Assembly (NCBI RefSeq): GCF_000813985.1
Contig: NZ_JWLJ01000005.1
Span: 51,805 to 115,804, forward strand
Source of the DNA: Ruegeria sp. ANG-R
Lineage (GTDB): Bacteria; Pseudomonadota; Alphaproteobacteria; Rhodobacterales; Rhodobacteraceae
Reading direction: 5' to 3'
DNA: 64,000 nucleotides
Position 1 is the stretch's first letter; each line of letters opens with the position of its first letter. Under the pieces are notes generated by a model, which worked only from the letters and a program-made list of their open reading frames with translations, searched no databases and was not told where the DNA came from. Position numbers and translations under genes: made by a program. Below, piece after piece: positions 27,150 to 34,893 of the stretch.

Positions 27150-28175
27150 TCAGCGCCGTTTCAGCGTGTCACCATAGCTGATCTTGGGCGTCAGGGTGAC
27201 ACGGGTTTCGATGTCCGGGTCCGGATCGGCCAGCCGTGCCGCGATGATTTCAGCGGCGGTGCGGCCGATCTCGGTGCGGCAGGCATCCATTGTGGCCAGT
27301 TTGCGCGGCAGGCCCTGCAGTAATTCCACATTGTTGAACCCAGCCAACCCGATCTGCCCGGGCACGTCTACACCCTGATCCAGCAGGTAAAGAAGCCCGC
27401 CTGCACCGATCATATCGTTGGAATAATACAAAAAATCCAACTCGGGTGAGCGGTCCAGCATCGCTTGCGTCATCTCGCGCCCCTTGGCCAAAGCCGACCC
27501 GCCCGAATAGAACTCACGGTCTTCGATCTCGACCCCATGTTTTCCAAGCACCTCGGTAAATCCTTCGAACCGTTTGCGGGCGCGATGATCCAGCGGCATC
27601 TTGGTTCCCATGAATCCAATATGTTCATAACCCGCTTTCAGAATGGCCTGCGCCATCTCACGTCCGGCGCGGCGATGTGAAATTCCCACCATTGCATCGA
27701 CCGGCTTGCCATCGGTATCCATGATCTCGACCACCGGAATTCCGGCCGAATCCAGCATGGCGCGGGCGGCTTCGGTATGCTCCAGCCCAGCGATGATCAC
27801 GCCCGAAGGCCGCCACGAGAGCATCTCGTACAGCACCTTCTCTTCCTTTTCCGGCAGGTAATCTGTGACACCGACCACCGGCTGCAGTTCAGTATCCTCC
27901 AGCACCTGGTTGATTCCGGTTAGCACTTCGGGAAAAACCATATTCGACAGCGAGGGGATGATTACCGCGACAAGATTCACCCGGCTTGACGCCAATGCTC
28001 CCGCGATCTTGTTGGGCACATATCCCAGCTCTTTCGCGGCAGCCAGAACCCGCGTCCGGGTGGCATCCGATACATCCCCGCGATTACGCAGCACCCGGCT
28101 GACGGTCATCTCAGACACTCCGGAGGCTTCCGAGACATCACGAAGGGTAAGCGGGCGTTTTGTTTCTGTTGTCAC
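27150..28175 (-). CDS. LacI family transcriptional regulator (GntR-like)
   Basis: Sugar-responsive repressor of 341 aa. The N-terminal HTH reads TLRDVSEASGVSEMTVSRVL with hinge helix NKIAGALASSRVNLVAVIIP, followed by a periplasmic-binding-fold effector domain (SNMVFPEVLTGINQVLEDTE; SNDMIGAGGLLYLLDQGVDV). The hinge and effector region resemble gluconate repressor GntR-type LacI proteins, but the effector is not certain. No sugar catabolic genes are adjacent; the YcaQ-like gene follows in the same direction. The upstream region contains an eight-base inverted repeat that may be its operator. Confidence 0.88.
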   Translation of the reverse strand: MTTETKRPLTLRDVSEASGVSEMTVSRVLRNRGDVSDATRTRVLAAAKELGYVPNKIAGALASSRVNLVAVIIPSLSNMVFPEVLTGINQVLEDTELQPVVGVTDYLPEKEEKVLYEMLSWRPSGVIIAGLEHTEAARAMLDSAGIPVVEIMDTDGKPVDAMVGISHRRAGREMAQAILKAGYEHIGFMGTKMPLDHRARKRFEGFTEVLGKHGVEIEDREFYSGGSALAKGREMTQAMLDRSPELDFLYYSNDMIGAGGLLYLLDQGVDVPGQIGLAGFNNVELLQGLPRKLATMDACRTEIGRTAAEIIAARLADPDPDIETRVTLTPKISYGDTLKRR

Positions 28176-28194
28176 CGAGGTACCTGCATTGTTT

Positions 28195-28226
28195 GTTTGC
28201 CCGATGGTAGCGTGAACAGGGCAAAC
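28195..28226. promoter_or_regulatory. Inverted repeat upstream of the LacI-type gene
   Basis: GTTTGCCC (28195-28202) and GGGCAAAC (28219-28226) are perfect eight-base arms separated by 16 bases, 20 bases before the regulator's start codon. The spacing is longer than a classical LacI operator, so it may be two half sites or a hairpin. Confidence 0.35.
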
Positions 28227-28289
28227 TGTTCAACTGTTACGCAAAACCCATGACAACCCTAAAAAAGCCCGTTACAGAAAGCGAACCGC

Positions 28290-28366
28290 GGCCCCGTGGC
28301 TCAACTGGATAGAGCAGCCCCCTCCTAAGGGGCAGGTTGCAGGTTCGAATCCTGCCGGGGTCGCCA
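28290..28366 (+). tRNA. tRNA-Arg (anticodon CCU)
   Basis: A 77-base cloverleaf with encoded CCA. Acceptor arms GGCCCCG and CGGGGTC pair with one G-U, the D-loop is TGGCTCAACTGGATAGAGCA, the anticodon stem GCCCC/GGGGC holds loop CTCCTAA with anticodon CCT, and the T-arm is GCAGGTTCGAATCCTGC. It reads AGG codons. Its 3' end faces a broken tyrosine recombinase, as expected for a tRNA used as an integration site. Confidence 0.95.
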
Positions 28367-28392
28367 ACACCTATCTAAGCATTTGATTATCC

Positions 28393-28915
28393 TTATTTTT
28401 TGTTCTGAGCTGGATCGTGGGCCGCGGAAGTTGGAGCTTTTTGTTCTTGCTCTGTGCTGCTGAGTACCATCCTCTTGTTGAAATTGCGAATGTATCGTTC
28501 GATCTCTGAGAGGCTTTCATAGCCGGTCCAAGCGTCTATTTGAGCGGTTGTGCCCCCCAGCCTCCACAAGAGCTCGACTTTTCCGTAGCCCATGCGCTGA
28601 CCTTCCGTTAACGCCCGCAGCTCTTGCTTTTGCCGCCAGCCACTGACCTGCAGCCTTGACACTCCGAGATTTTCCCTGAGCTGTAGCGATCATCGTGACA
28701 TGCTTGTCTTTCCGCGCCTCCAGGGCCGAATGAAAAAATGCAAGATCTGGCTCCATACCGCCAGCAAACTCTGGCAGTGTACGAGTAAACAGAATTGCTA
28801 CTTCACCTCCTGTTTTCTGCTGGCGAAACACGAGCCACCCATCCTGATCTACGCTCCCATGTCCAACGGAGCAATGACCGCAATTGAGCTGCAAAGTTGG
28901 CTTACAGAAAGGCAA
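28393..28915 (-). pseudogene. Tyrosine recombinase (phage-type integrase), C-terminal remnant, frameshifted
   Basis: Two minus-strand frames together encode the catalytic half of a tyrosine recombinase. The first reads DQDGWLVFRQQKTGGEV and later KSRSVKAAGQWLAAKARAAG and SAHGLRKSRALVEAGG, holding the HxxR box. The second continues TTAQIDAWTGYESLSEIERY with the likely nucleophile tyrosine in ERYIRNF. The frames join at a six-base G run (C6 on plus at 28553-28558), where one base too many breaks the gene. The usual TGHES histidine is also replaced (TGYES), and the N-terminal half is missing. It lies directly beyond the 3' end of tRNA-Arg, so it marks a decayed element integrated there. Confidence 0.8.
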
Positions 28916-29091
28916 CCGCTACACCGCTCTCGGTACACCGGTAACAGAGAGCGTAGGATAGCCCTGTCCAGAAAAAGGGGAGCCACACATTCACCCGATT
29001 GGTGCAAAAGGCCGATCTAAAGCGGAAAATTTGCGCCGAGCTTGGGACGGCCTCCCGAAATTGCCGAGAAGACGGGTGCGCTAAACGCATC

Positions 29092-30456
29092 TCATTTCTT
29101 CTTACCGGGTGTGCCGTCGAACTTCTTCTCGATGTCGCTCCAGCAGTCGATATAGTCATCCTGCAGCGGCGCCTCTTTTGCGGCAAATGCGGTGAGGTGC
29201 TGAGGGAAGCGGGTTTCGAACATGAAGGACATGGTGTCTTCCAGCTTGTCCGGCCCCAGATTTGAGTTCGACGCTTTTTCGAACGCCTCGCGATCCGGGC
29301 CGTGCGGCAGCATCATGTTGTGCAGGCTCATGCCTCCGGGAACAAAGCCCTGCGGTTTTGCGTCATACTGGCCGTAGATGTTGCCCATCAGCTCGGACAT
29401 GATGTTCTTGTGGTACCAAGGTGGTCGGAATGTATCTTCCATGACCATCCAGCGTTCGCGGAACAGGACAAAGTCGATATTGGCGGTGCCGGGTTGGCCG
29501 GAGGGTGCGGTCAGAACGGTGAAAATCGATGGGTCCGGGTGGTCGAACAGGATCGCGCCGACCGGGCAATAGGTGCGCAGGTCATATTTAACGGGCGCGT
29601 AGTTGCCATGCCACGCAACCACGTCGAGCGGGCTGTGGCCGATCTTGGTTGTGTGGAACTGGCCACACCACTTGACGGTCACGGTTGAGGGGACTTCACG
29701 ATCTTCGAATGCCGCGACCGGAGCCTTGAAATCACGCGGGTTGGCCATGCAGTTGGCACCAATCGGGCCACGGCCCGGCAGCTCGAATTTCTGGCCGTAG
29801 TTTTCACAGACGAAACCGCGCGCAGGGCCTTCCACAACCTCGACCCGATAGACGAGACCGCGCGGGATGACCGCGATTTCCTTCGGTTCGAGGTCAATGA
29901 TTCCCAACTCGGTATAGAATCGCAGTATCCCCTCCTGTGGGACCACCAGCAGTTCGGAATCGGCCGAGAAGAAATAGTCGTCCTCCATCGTGGTGTTCAC
30001 CATGTAGATATGGCTGGCCATACCCACCTGAGTGTTCACGTCCCCAGCGGTGGTCATTGTATGCATACCGGTAACCCAGGTCAGCTGCTCGTCGGTGTGC
30101 GGTACGGGGTCCCAGCGGTATTGTCCCAGACTGATCACGTCGGGATCGACATTCGGGGCCGACTTCCAATGCGGCACGTCGATTTTTTCGTAGCGGTGCG
30201 AGTGCTTTACCGATGGGCGAATGCGATAGCACCAGGTGCGTTCGTTCTGGTGCGCGGGCGCAGTGAACGCCGTGCCCGACAACTGCTCACCGTAGAGCCC
30301 ATAGTTACATTTCTGCGGGCTGTTCATTCCTTGAGGCAGGGCATCGGGAAGAGCTTCGGTCTCATAGTCGTTGCCAAAGCCCGGCATGTAACCTTCATGC
30401 GGGCCTTTCAAGGACGGGGCAATCGTCATGCGTTTCGTCTTGGTCGATTCAGTCAT
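29092..30456 (-). CDS. hmgA: Homogentisate 1,2-dioxygenase
   Basis: Fe(II) ring-cleavage dioxygenase converting homogentisate to maleylacetoacetate in tyrosine/phenylalanine catabolism; cytoplasmic, 454 aa. The start at 30456 ([15 protein letters not shown]) follows GGAAGGAACG. Conserved blocks are [20 protein letters not shown] and [19 protein letters not shown]. Iron ligands His349 and Glu355 ([14 protein letters not shown]) and His385 (MLPHGPD) have the same spacing as His335, Glu341 and His371 of the human enzyme. The frame stays open upstream to 30741, but that extension is not family-like. Fumarylacetoacetase and maleylacetoacetate isomerase genes, the usual neighbours, are absent; it sits alone between a recombinase remnant and a restriction system. 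Confidence 0.95.
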   Translation of the reverse strand: MTESTKTKRMTIAPSLKGPHEGYMPGFGNDYETEALPDALPQGMNSPQKCNYGLYGEQLSGTAFTAPAHQNERTWCYRIRPSVKHSHRYEKIDVPHWKSAPNVDPDVISLGQYRWDPVPHTDEQLTWVTGMHTMTTAGDVNTQVGMASHIYMVNTTMEDDYFFSADSELLVVPQEGILRFYTELGIIDLEPKEIAVIPRGLVYRVEVVEGPARGFVCENYGQKFELPGRGPIGANCMANPRDFKAPVAAFEDREVPSTVTVKWCGQFHTTKIGHSPLDVVAWHGNYAPVKYDLRTYCPVGAILFDHPDPSIFTVLTAPSGQPGTANIDFVLFRERWMVMEDTFRPPWYHKNIMSELMGNIYGQYDAKPQGFVPGGMSLHNMMLPHGPDREAFEKASNSNLGPDKLEDTMSFMFETRFPQHLTAFAAKEAPLQDDYIDCWSDIEKKFDGTPGKKK

Positions 30457-30805
30457 TTCGCGCGTTCCTTCCGAGCAGATGCAATCGAAGTTAAGCGGCT
30501 TGGTAATAGTTGACTTTGTAACTAACAAGCGTGATAGACGACTATGGCTCCGCGATACGGACGCCGTCGAGTTCGGTCCACCCTCGTACCCAGCAGTTTT
30601 TGCTGTTTTCCTTTTTGTAGATTTCGAGCGATGCGACTCCGCCTCCGTCAAAATTCTGTCCATCTGCTCCCCGGTGATGATCATCGCATTACCTAGCTTG
30701 CAGCATGCACCAACCTGAATGCGACGGTGACATACTTCCACAAACGCCCCAAGACCGAGCGAATTTGATCGACCATTATTGCCGACGCGGCACAGAGCCC
30801 AGCGA
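30457..30805. other. Intergenic region between hmgA and the specificity subunit gene
   Basis: About 350 bases without a convincing gene. The hmgA frame continues open through most of it on the minus strand without family similarity. It holds a candidate operator at 30507-30524 and, at 30591-30616, CAGCA-GTTTT-TGCTG followed by TTTTCCTTTTT, which resembles a weak plus-strand terminator although nothing obvious reads into it. Composition shifts here from hmgA-like to the AT-rich restriction genes, so the island boundary probably lies inside. Confidence 0.5.
30507..30524. promoter_or_regulatory. Candidate operator of hmgA
   Basis: TAGTTGACTTTGTAACTA has perfect five-base inverted arms (TAGTT / AACTA) and lies about 50 bases upstream of the hmgA start. 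Its size and AT-rich form are like MarR-family sites; hmg genes are often controlled by such repressors. No regulator gene is adjacent. Confidence 0.35.
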
Positions 30806-31288
30806 TTATCCCTTTTCAGTCGCGAGCGTGTTTAATCGTTGCATCCATCCATCAACTACATGAGAAAATACTTCTTCGACCCAGTCAGGTATCTCCGTCA
30901 TAGCTGGAATCAGAAGGTCTTTTAGAGTTCGGTTTGCTTGCCTACCGTAGTTGAAGCGAAATTTGTTTGCTCGAATGCACATACAATAGAAAAGCTTTTG
31001 CTCTGGCGTCATTTCGCGAAGTGGGCGAAGAAAGTAGAGGTCACGACCGCTGTAGAATGGCTCTGGTTGCAAAAAGGTCTCTAAAACGGACCCGCCACCA
31101 GCTACCGTCAACACTCCTGCTTCGATTGGTTCCAGTCCTTCAATACGTTTCACCTTCGCCGACACGCCGTTGTTGTTGGCGGTGCGAGAAACGAAGTTCA
31201 GCCCGTTAGGATCAATTGTGAGCTTGTTCAGTTCTAGGTTAACACCATAAACTACTTCAAATAAGTCCGAGACCTTTACCAACTTCAT
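30806..31288 (-). CDS. Half-size restriction-modification specificity subunit (single HsdS-like target recognition domain)
   Basis: A 160-aa protein that looks like one target recognition domain of a type I/BcgI-type S subunit. It opens [20 protein letters not shown], contains [18 protein letters not shown], then [20 protein letters not shown] and [12 protein letters not shown], and ends with a helix ([20 protein letters not shown]) like the spacer helix of HsdS. Normal HsdS or BcgI-B proteins carry two such domains (about 340-400 aa), so this one would have to dimerise or read a symmetric site. Its start overlaps the upstream methylase-nuclease stop by four bases, so the two are co-translated. 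AT-rich, unlike the chromosomal genes around. Confidence 0.75.
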   Translation of the reverse strand: MKLVKVSDLFEVVYGVNLELNKLTIDPNGLNFVSRTANNNGVSAKVKRIEGLEPIEAGVLTVAGGGSVLETFLQPEPFYSGRDLYFLRPLREMTPEQKLFYCMCIRANKFRFNYGRQANRTLKDLLIPAMTEIPDWVEEVFSHVVDGWMQRLNTLATEKG

Positions 31289-33210
31289 GCATCACCTGCC
31301 AAGTCTGTCGGTAAGAGTTCAAGGTCGCTCATGAGTCTGGAAACAAGAAACTTCTTAACGGTCTCCGCGTAAAGCTGTTTGCTCAGATCGGAGTAGTCCG
31401 TTTCGATGTAGGCTTCGGCACTCCATTCGTCTTCGGCTGTCACACGTTGCATTACGCTCTCCCCAGCGTGCACTTCACGATCTCGAAATGCCTCAACCCA
31501 TTTGTCACGGATTCCCGCCCAACGGTGGTTTAGGTCAATGCGTCCAAGTTTCTTACTCTTTATGAATCCGTCCTCTTTCCAATACCCAAACCAAGATTTC
31601 TTGTTGGCTTCCTCGTGCGGTACGTGGGCGGTGAAAACCATTATGCAGACGACCGTTCCGACAGGGTAAAACAGTTCGTCAGGCAAAGACATAACAGCTT
31701 CTAGTGTATGGTGCCGAAGTAGTTCAGCACGGGCAGGATGGGGCGCAATAGCGCACGACATCGGAACTACGGCTATACCCGTTCCTTTGGGAACAAGACA
31801 GTCCAGCATGTGCTTTGTAAAATAGAGTTCGTGGAGGTCTTCATCCGACTGTGCAAATGGTGGATTAAGCATCCCCGTGTCGGCACCATGCTCTTTTGTC
31901 GCTTCAGTTATTGCATCATCAAAGCACGAGCCTTGGTAAAGATTGGCTTTTCCATCGCCGCGCAAAATCATATTCGAGGCTGCTAGTGCAAACATGCTTG
32001 GCTGTTGCTCAACTCCGATCAAACCGTGCGCACGTATCCTCTCCCTTTCGGATTCCGTGCTAGTAGATCGCATCATCTGGTGCATTGCAGAGATCAAGAA
32101 ACCACCCGTTCCCGCACAGATGTCCAGCACTGTACTACCCTTGTTAACATTAGCTAGAAGGGCAAAAAGCTCCGTTATATGGCGGGGAGTTAGGACGATA
32201 CCTAGGGCCTTTTTATCACCACCCGTATACTTCAGGAATTCACCGTAAAACTGACCAACTACATCAAAATCATGGTAGACGCTCAGGAACGGCCATACCT
32301 TCTCATTTAGTTGCCTAATCAGCTCGTTGAGTACCCCCTTAGGGTAAGCTTTGGTTGACTTCCCGAGTTCAGGGTGCACAGCGATACTTGAATAAGGCTG
32401 GGCCATATTGTCTTTTTTTGCCCGTGGGATAGTAGCTTTTTCTATCTCTGTCCGAATAACTTTTAGCCATTCCTTTTGGAGATCGTCAGGTTGATAGAGC
32501 TCGTAGCTGTTGGCGAAGGCTGCATTTCTGAGCGCGATGAGAGTGCCGCTAACCAGCAGAGGCTTTTCACTTTCTGTAAGCTTTGCATGATCACGCATGA
32601 AGTTATGCAACTCACGTGAAAAGGCCATTAGCTCATTAAACCGCAGTTTTTGAACTGTCTCGTCAAACGTCGCGTGCTCAATAAAATCACTCCACGGCAC
32701 GATTGACGAAACTAAGTTCTGTTCTTTGGTTGTGAGTGCTTTGGGCCTACCGACTCCCTTGGGGTGGAGAAAAACAGATATTTCAGCAGACGCTTCGGTC
32801 TCGCCGCTTACAGCTACACAAATAACGTTGAATTCCTTTGCTACCTTCGCGGCGTAGTGCAGGACCCCGTCAACGGCGTATCTTTGTACACGTTTGGCCT
32901 TTTGGTAACTGGACTCCGATAGGTCGGAGCCTTGGATAATATCCGGTACGGCTTGGCTAGCATGATCTTTGGTAGAAGCCTTACACTCAACCAACAATAC
33001 AAAATCGGGATTAGAGAGCGAACTTACGATAAATTCAGGAGCACCGCCCCCGCCTTTGCCCGATTTACTAGCGGTCCTTAGAAGACGCTTAAGGGCTGCA
33101 ATGTTGGTTTTTTGTTCTTCGACTTGGACATCAGATGAAGGCTCGTAGTAGCCATGTCGGCGCAGTTCTTCACGAACTATATTCTCTGTTTTTCGCTCGT
33201 TCTTAGCCAC
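31285..33210 (-). CDS. BcgI-like fused restriction endonuclease-N6-adenine DNA methyltransferase
   Basis: Protein of 641 aa, the size of the BcgI A subunit. The N-terminal nuclease domain shows a PD-(D/E)XK pattern: Pro68-Asp69, then Glu75-Cys-Lys77 in NPDFVLLVECKA. The middle and C-terminal parts are a gamma-type N6-adenine methyltransferase: LTPRHITELFALLA near residue 345, the AdoMet motif VLDICAGTGGFLISAM at 361-376 and the catalytic NPPF at 449-452. It would methylate adenine in its site and cut unmethylated DNA, with specificity from the small S protein encoded immediately downstream. Start is GTG at 33210 with a weak ribosome site. AT-rich composition and flanking recombinase fragments point to horizontal gain. 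Confidence 0.82.
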   Translation of the reverse strand: MAKNERKTENIVREELRRHGYYEPSSDVQVEEQKTNIAALKRLLRTASKSGKGGGGAPEFIVSSLSNPDFVLLVECKASTKDHASQAVPDIIQGSDLSESSYQKAKRVQRYAVDGVLHYAAKVAKEFNVICVAVSGETEASAEISVFLHPKGVGRPKALTTKEQNLVSSIVPWSDFIEHATFDETVQKLRFNELMAFSRELHNFMRDHAKLTESEKPLLVSGTLIALRNAAFANSYELYQPDDLQKEWLKVIRTEIEKATIPRAKKDNMAQPYSSIAVHPELGKSTKAYPKGVLNELIRQLNEKVWPFLSVYHDFDVVGQFYGEFLKYTGGDKKALGIVLTPRHITELFALLANVNKGSTVLDICAGTGGFLISAMHQMMRSTSTESERERIRAHGLIGVEQQPSMFALAASNMILRGDGKANLYQGSCFDDAITEATKEHGADTGMLNPPFAQSDEDLHELYFTKHMLDCLVPKGTGIAVVPMSCAIAPHPARAELLRHHTLEAVMSLPDELFYPVGTVVCIMVFTAHVPHEEANKKSWFGYWKEDGFIKSKKLGRIDLNHRWAGIRDKWVEAFRDREVHAGESVMQRVTAEDEWSAEAYIETDYSDLSKQLYAETVKKFLVSRLMSDLELLPTDLAGDA

Positions 33211-33506
33211 TGCTCTGCCGACCTTGTGTTTTTTGATTGTGATAGCCTGTGGTGAGTACTTGGGTCAACGTGTGAAAGCTTCCTGCGCAACCTCCCATTT
33301 TGATCAATGAAACTGCCTATTGAACTTGGCTTTGCGGAAAAATGCTCCCAAAACTTTACAGCTTCACTACGGTCCTTGGTTTGCAGGGAGAAGTAGAGTT
33401 CGCCTCGTTTGTTTAGCTTGGGGTAGTGCCTCTGAACGTCACGCGGGACGCGCCTGCGAAAGTACCATACCCCGTTGGTTGTCTTCTGTTCGATGTAACG
33501 GGCCAT
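33177..33506 (-). pseudogene. Tyrosine recombinase N-terminal fragment next to tRNA-Leu
   Basis: From the ATG at 33506, MARYIEQKTTNGVWYFRRRV followed by PRDVQRHYPKLNKRGELYFS and LQTKDRSEAVK is the beginning typical of tyrosine integrases with a DUF6538-like N-terminus (short, basic, beta-rich). After about residue 60 similarity ends, the frame stops at 33177 and no core-binding or catalytic domain follows. The 3' end overlaps the start of the nuclease-methylase gene by 34 bases. It starts 120 bases from the tRNA-Leu 3' end and points away from it, the normal layout of an integrase at its attachment tRNA, so it is most likely the stump of the element that brought in the restriction genes. Confidence 0.65.
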
Positions 33507-33625
33507 GACCAGAATCGCTCCTGCTTCAAAGATGACTAGAGGCATAGCGTTACCTCTTGTGTGACTTTTACAGGCTTGAAATTCCCGCTAGGCGGTTGAT
33601 TATTATATATTTTCTGGAAAACGAT

Positions 33626-33712
33626 TGGTGCCCAGGAGAGGACTCGAACCTCCACGTCCATACGGACACTAGCACCTGAAGCTAGCGCGTCTACCAATTC
33701 CGCCACCTGGGC
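33626..33712 (-). tRNA. tRNA-Leu (anticodon CAG)
   Basis: An 87-base class II tRNA with encoded CCA. On the minus strand it begins GCCCAGGTGGCGGAATTGG; the anticodon loop TTCAGGT carries CAG between CTAGC/GCTAG stems, a long variable arm (GTCCGTATGGAC) follows, and the T-arm GGAGGTTCGAGTCCTC precedes the acceptor strand CCTGGGC-A-CCA. It reads CUG codons. Its 3' end faces the recombinase fragment and restriction genes. Confidence 0.96.
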
Positions 33713-33909
33713 AGGTGTCGTGGAGGGGCGTTTAAGCCGACTGACGAGGGGCGTCAACCGGATTCGCAGAGTTTTTGAAAGTTTTTTGATACTCCATCCA
33801 GCTTCGGGCTGGCGCTCGGGATTTTCGCGGATGCGCGGCGTTATTGCGCCTTGTTCGTCGGGCGCTTGGGCGATAAATCAGATCAGAACCAGACAGCAGG
33901 AGCGCCATC

Positions 33910-34893
33910 ATGTCGAAACTGGTCACGATTTACGGTGGATCGGGCTTTGTCGGTCGGTATATCGCGCGGCGTATGGCTGCCGAAGGCTGGCGTGTACGGG
34001 TCGCAGTGCGACGACCAAATGAGGCGATGTTCGTCAGACCCTATGGCGCGGTCGGACAGGTTGAGCCCACCTTGTGCAACATCCGGGACGATGCCTCGGT
34101 CGCTGCGGCGATGCAGGGTGTCGATGCAGTGGTGAATTGCGTGGGCGTCCTCAACGAACTGGGCAACAACGCGTTTGATGCGGTTCAGGCCGATGGGGCG
34201 GAACGGATTGCCCGGTTGGCGGCAGCGCATGGCGTTGACCGGATGATCCATATCTCGGCCATCGGCGCCGACCCTGAATCCGACAGTGATTATTCGCGCA
34301 CCAAGGCGCAGGGGGAAGCGGGTGTGCTGCAGCACATGCCGAACGCCGTGATTTTGCGCCCATCTGTCATTTTCGGAACCGAAGACCAGTTCTTCAACCG
34401 CTTCGCGGGAATGACCCGGATGAGCCCGTTCCTGCCACTTGTCGGGGCCGATACGCAGTTTCAACCGGTCTATGTCGATGATGTGGCGCAGGCAGCTGTT
34501 CAGGGTGTTCTGGGCAAGGCGACCGCAGGAGTTTATGAGCTTGGCGGCCCTGAGGTTAAGAGCTTCCGTGCCTTGATGCAGCAGATGCTGGATGTGATCC
34601 ATCGTCGCCGGATCATCGTTGGCTTACCCTTCTGGGTGGCCAAGATCATGGCCGGTGTGCTGGACATTGTGAAATTTGTCAGTTTCCAGCTATTTCCCAA
34701 CAATATCCTGACCCGCGACCAACTGAAGAACCTGCGCCGCGACAATGTGGTCGCCGAAGATGCCAGGGGATTTGCGGATCTGGGAATCGAGCCTGCGACG
34801 CTGGATTCGATTTTGCCCGAATATCTCTGGAAATTCCGTCCTTCGGGTCAATATGATGACATTCAGAATTCCGCCAAGAATCTGCGAATCTGA
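33910..34893 (+). CDS. Complex I NDUFA9-like NAD(P)-binding protein
   Basis: Atypical short-chain dehydrogenase of 327 aa. The nucleotide motif is VTIYGGSGFVGRYIARRMA, with GVDAVVNCVGVLNELG and DRMIHISAIGADPESDSDYS-RTK holding the degenerate active site, and VILRPSVIFGTEDQFFNRFA typical of NDUFA9-related proteins. The C-terminal extension after residue 230 (WVAKIMAGVLDIVKFVSF) is amphipathic and likely membrane-associated. Members assist respiratory complex I or quinone biosynthesis in alphaproteobacteria and mitochondria; a catalytic role is not established. The start follows AGGAGCGCCATC. It ends directly against the convergent uppP gene. Confidence 0.87.
   Translation: MSKLVTIYGGSGFVGRYIARRMAAEGWRVRVAVRRPNEAMFVRPYGAVGQVEPTLCNIRDDASVAAAMQGVDAVVNCVGVLNELGNNAFDAVQADGAERIARLAAAHGVDRMIHISAIGADPESDSDYSRTKAQGEAGVLQHMPNAVILRPSVIFGTEDQFFNRFAGMTRMSPFLPLVGADTQFQPVYVDDVAQAAVQGVLGKATAGVYELGGPEVKSFRALMQQMLDVIHRRRIIVGLPFWVAKIMAGVLDIVKFVSFQLFPNNILTRDQLKNLRRDNVVAEDARGFADLGIEPATLDSILPEYLWKFRPSGQYDDIQNSAKNLRI

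Noticed and set aside
30457..30741. N-terminal extension of hmgA
   Set aside because: The frame is open, but the family start and a good ribosome binding site are at 30456, and the extension has no resemblance to any dioxygenase.
30806..33210. Classical type I restriction system (HsdRMS)
   Set aside because: There is no HsdR helicase-nuclease gene; the nuclease domain is fused to the methylase and the S subunit is half-size, which fits a BcgI-like type IIB/IIG layout better.
28367..33625. Intact integrative element or prophage
   Set aside because: Both recombinases are broken, and no structural, conjugation or replication genes are present; no clear direct repeats of tRNA 3' ends were found by eye.
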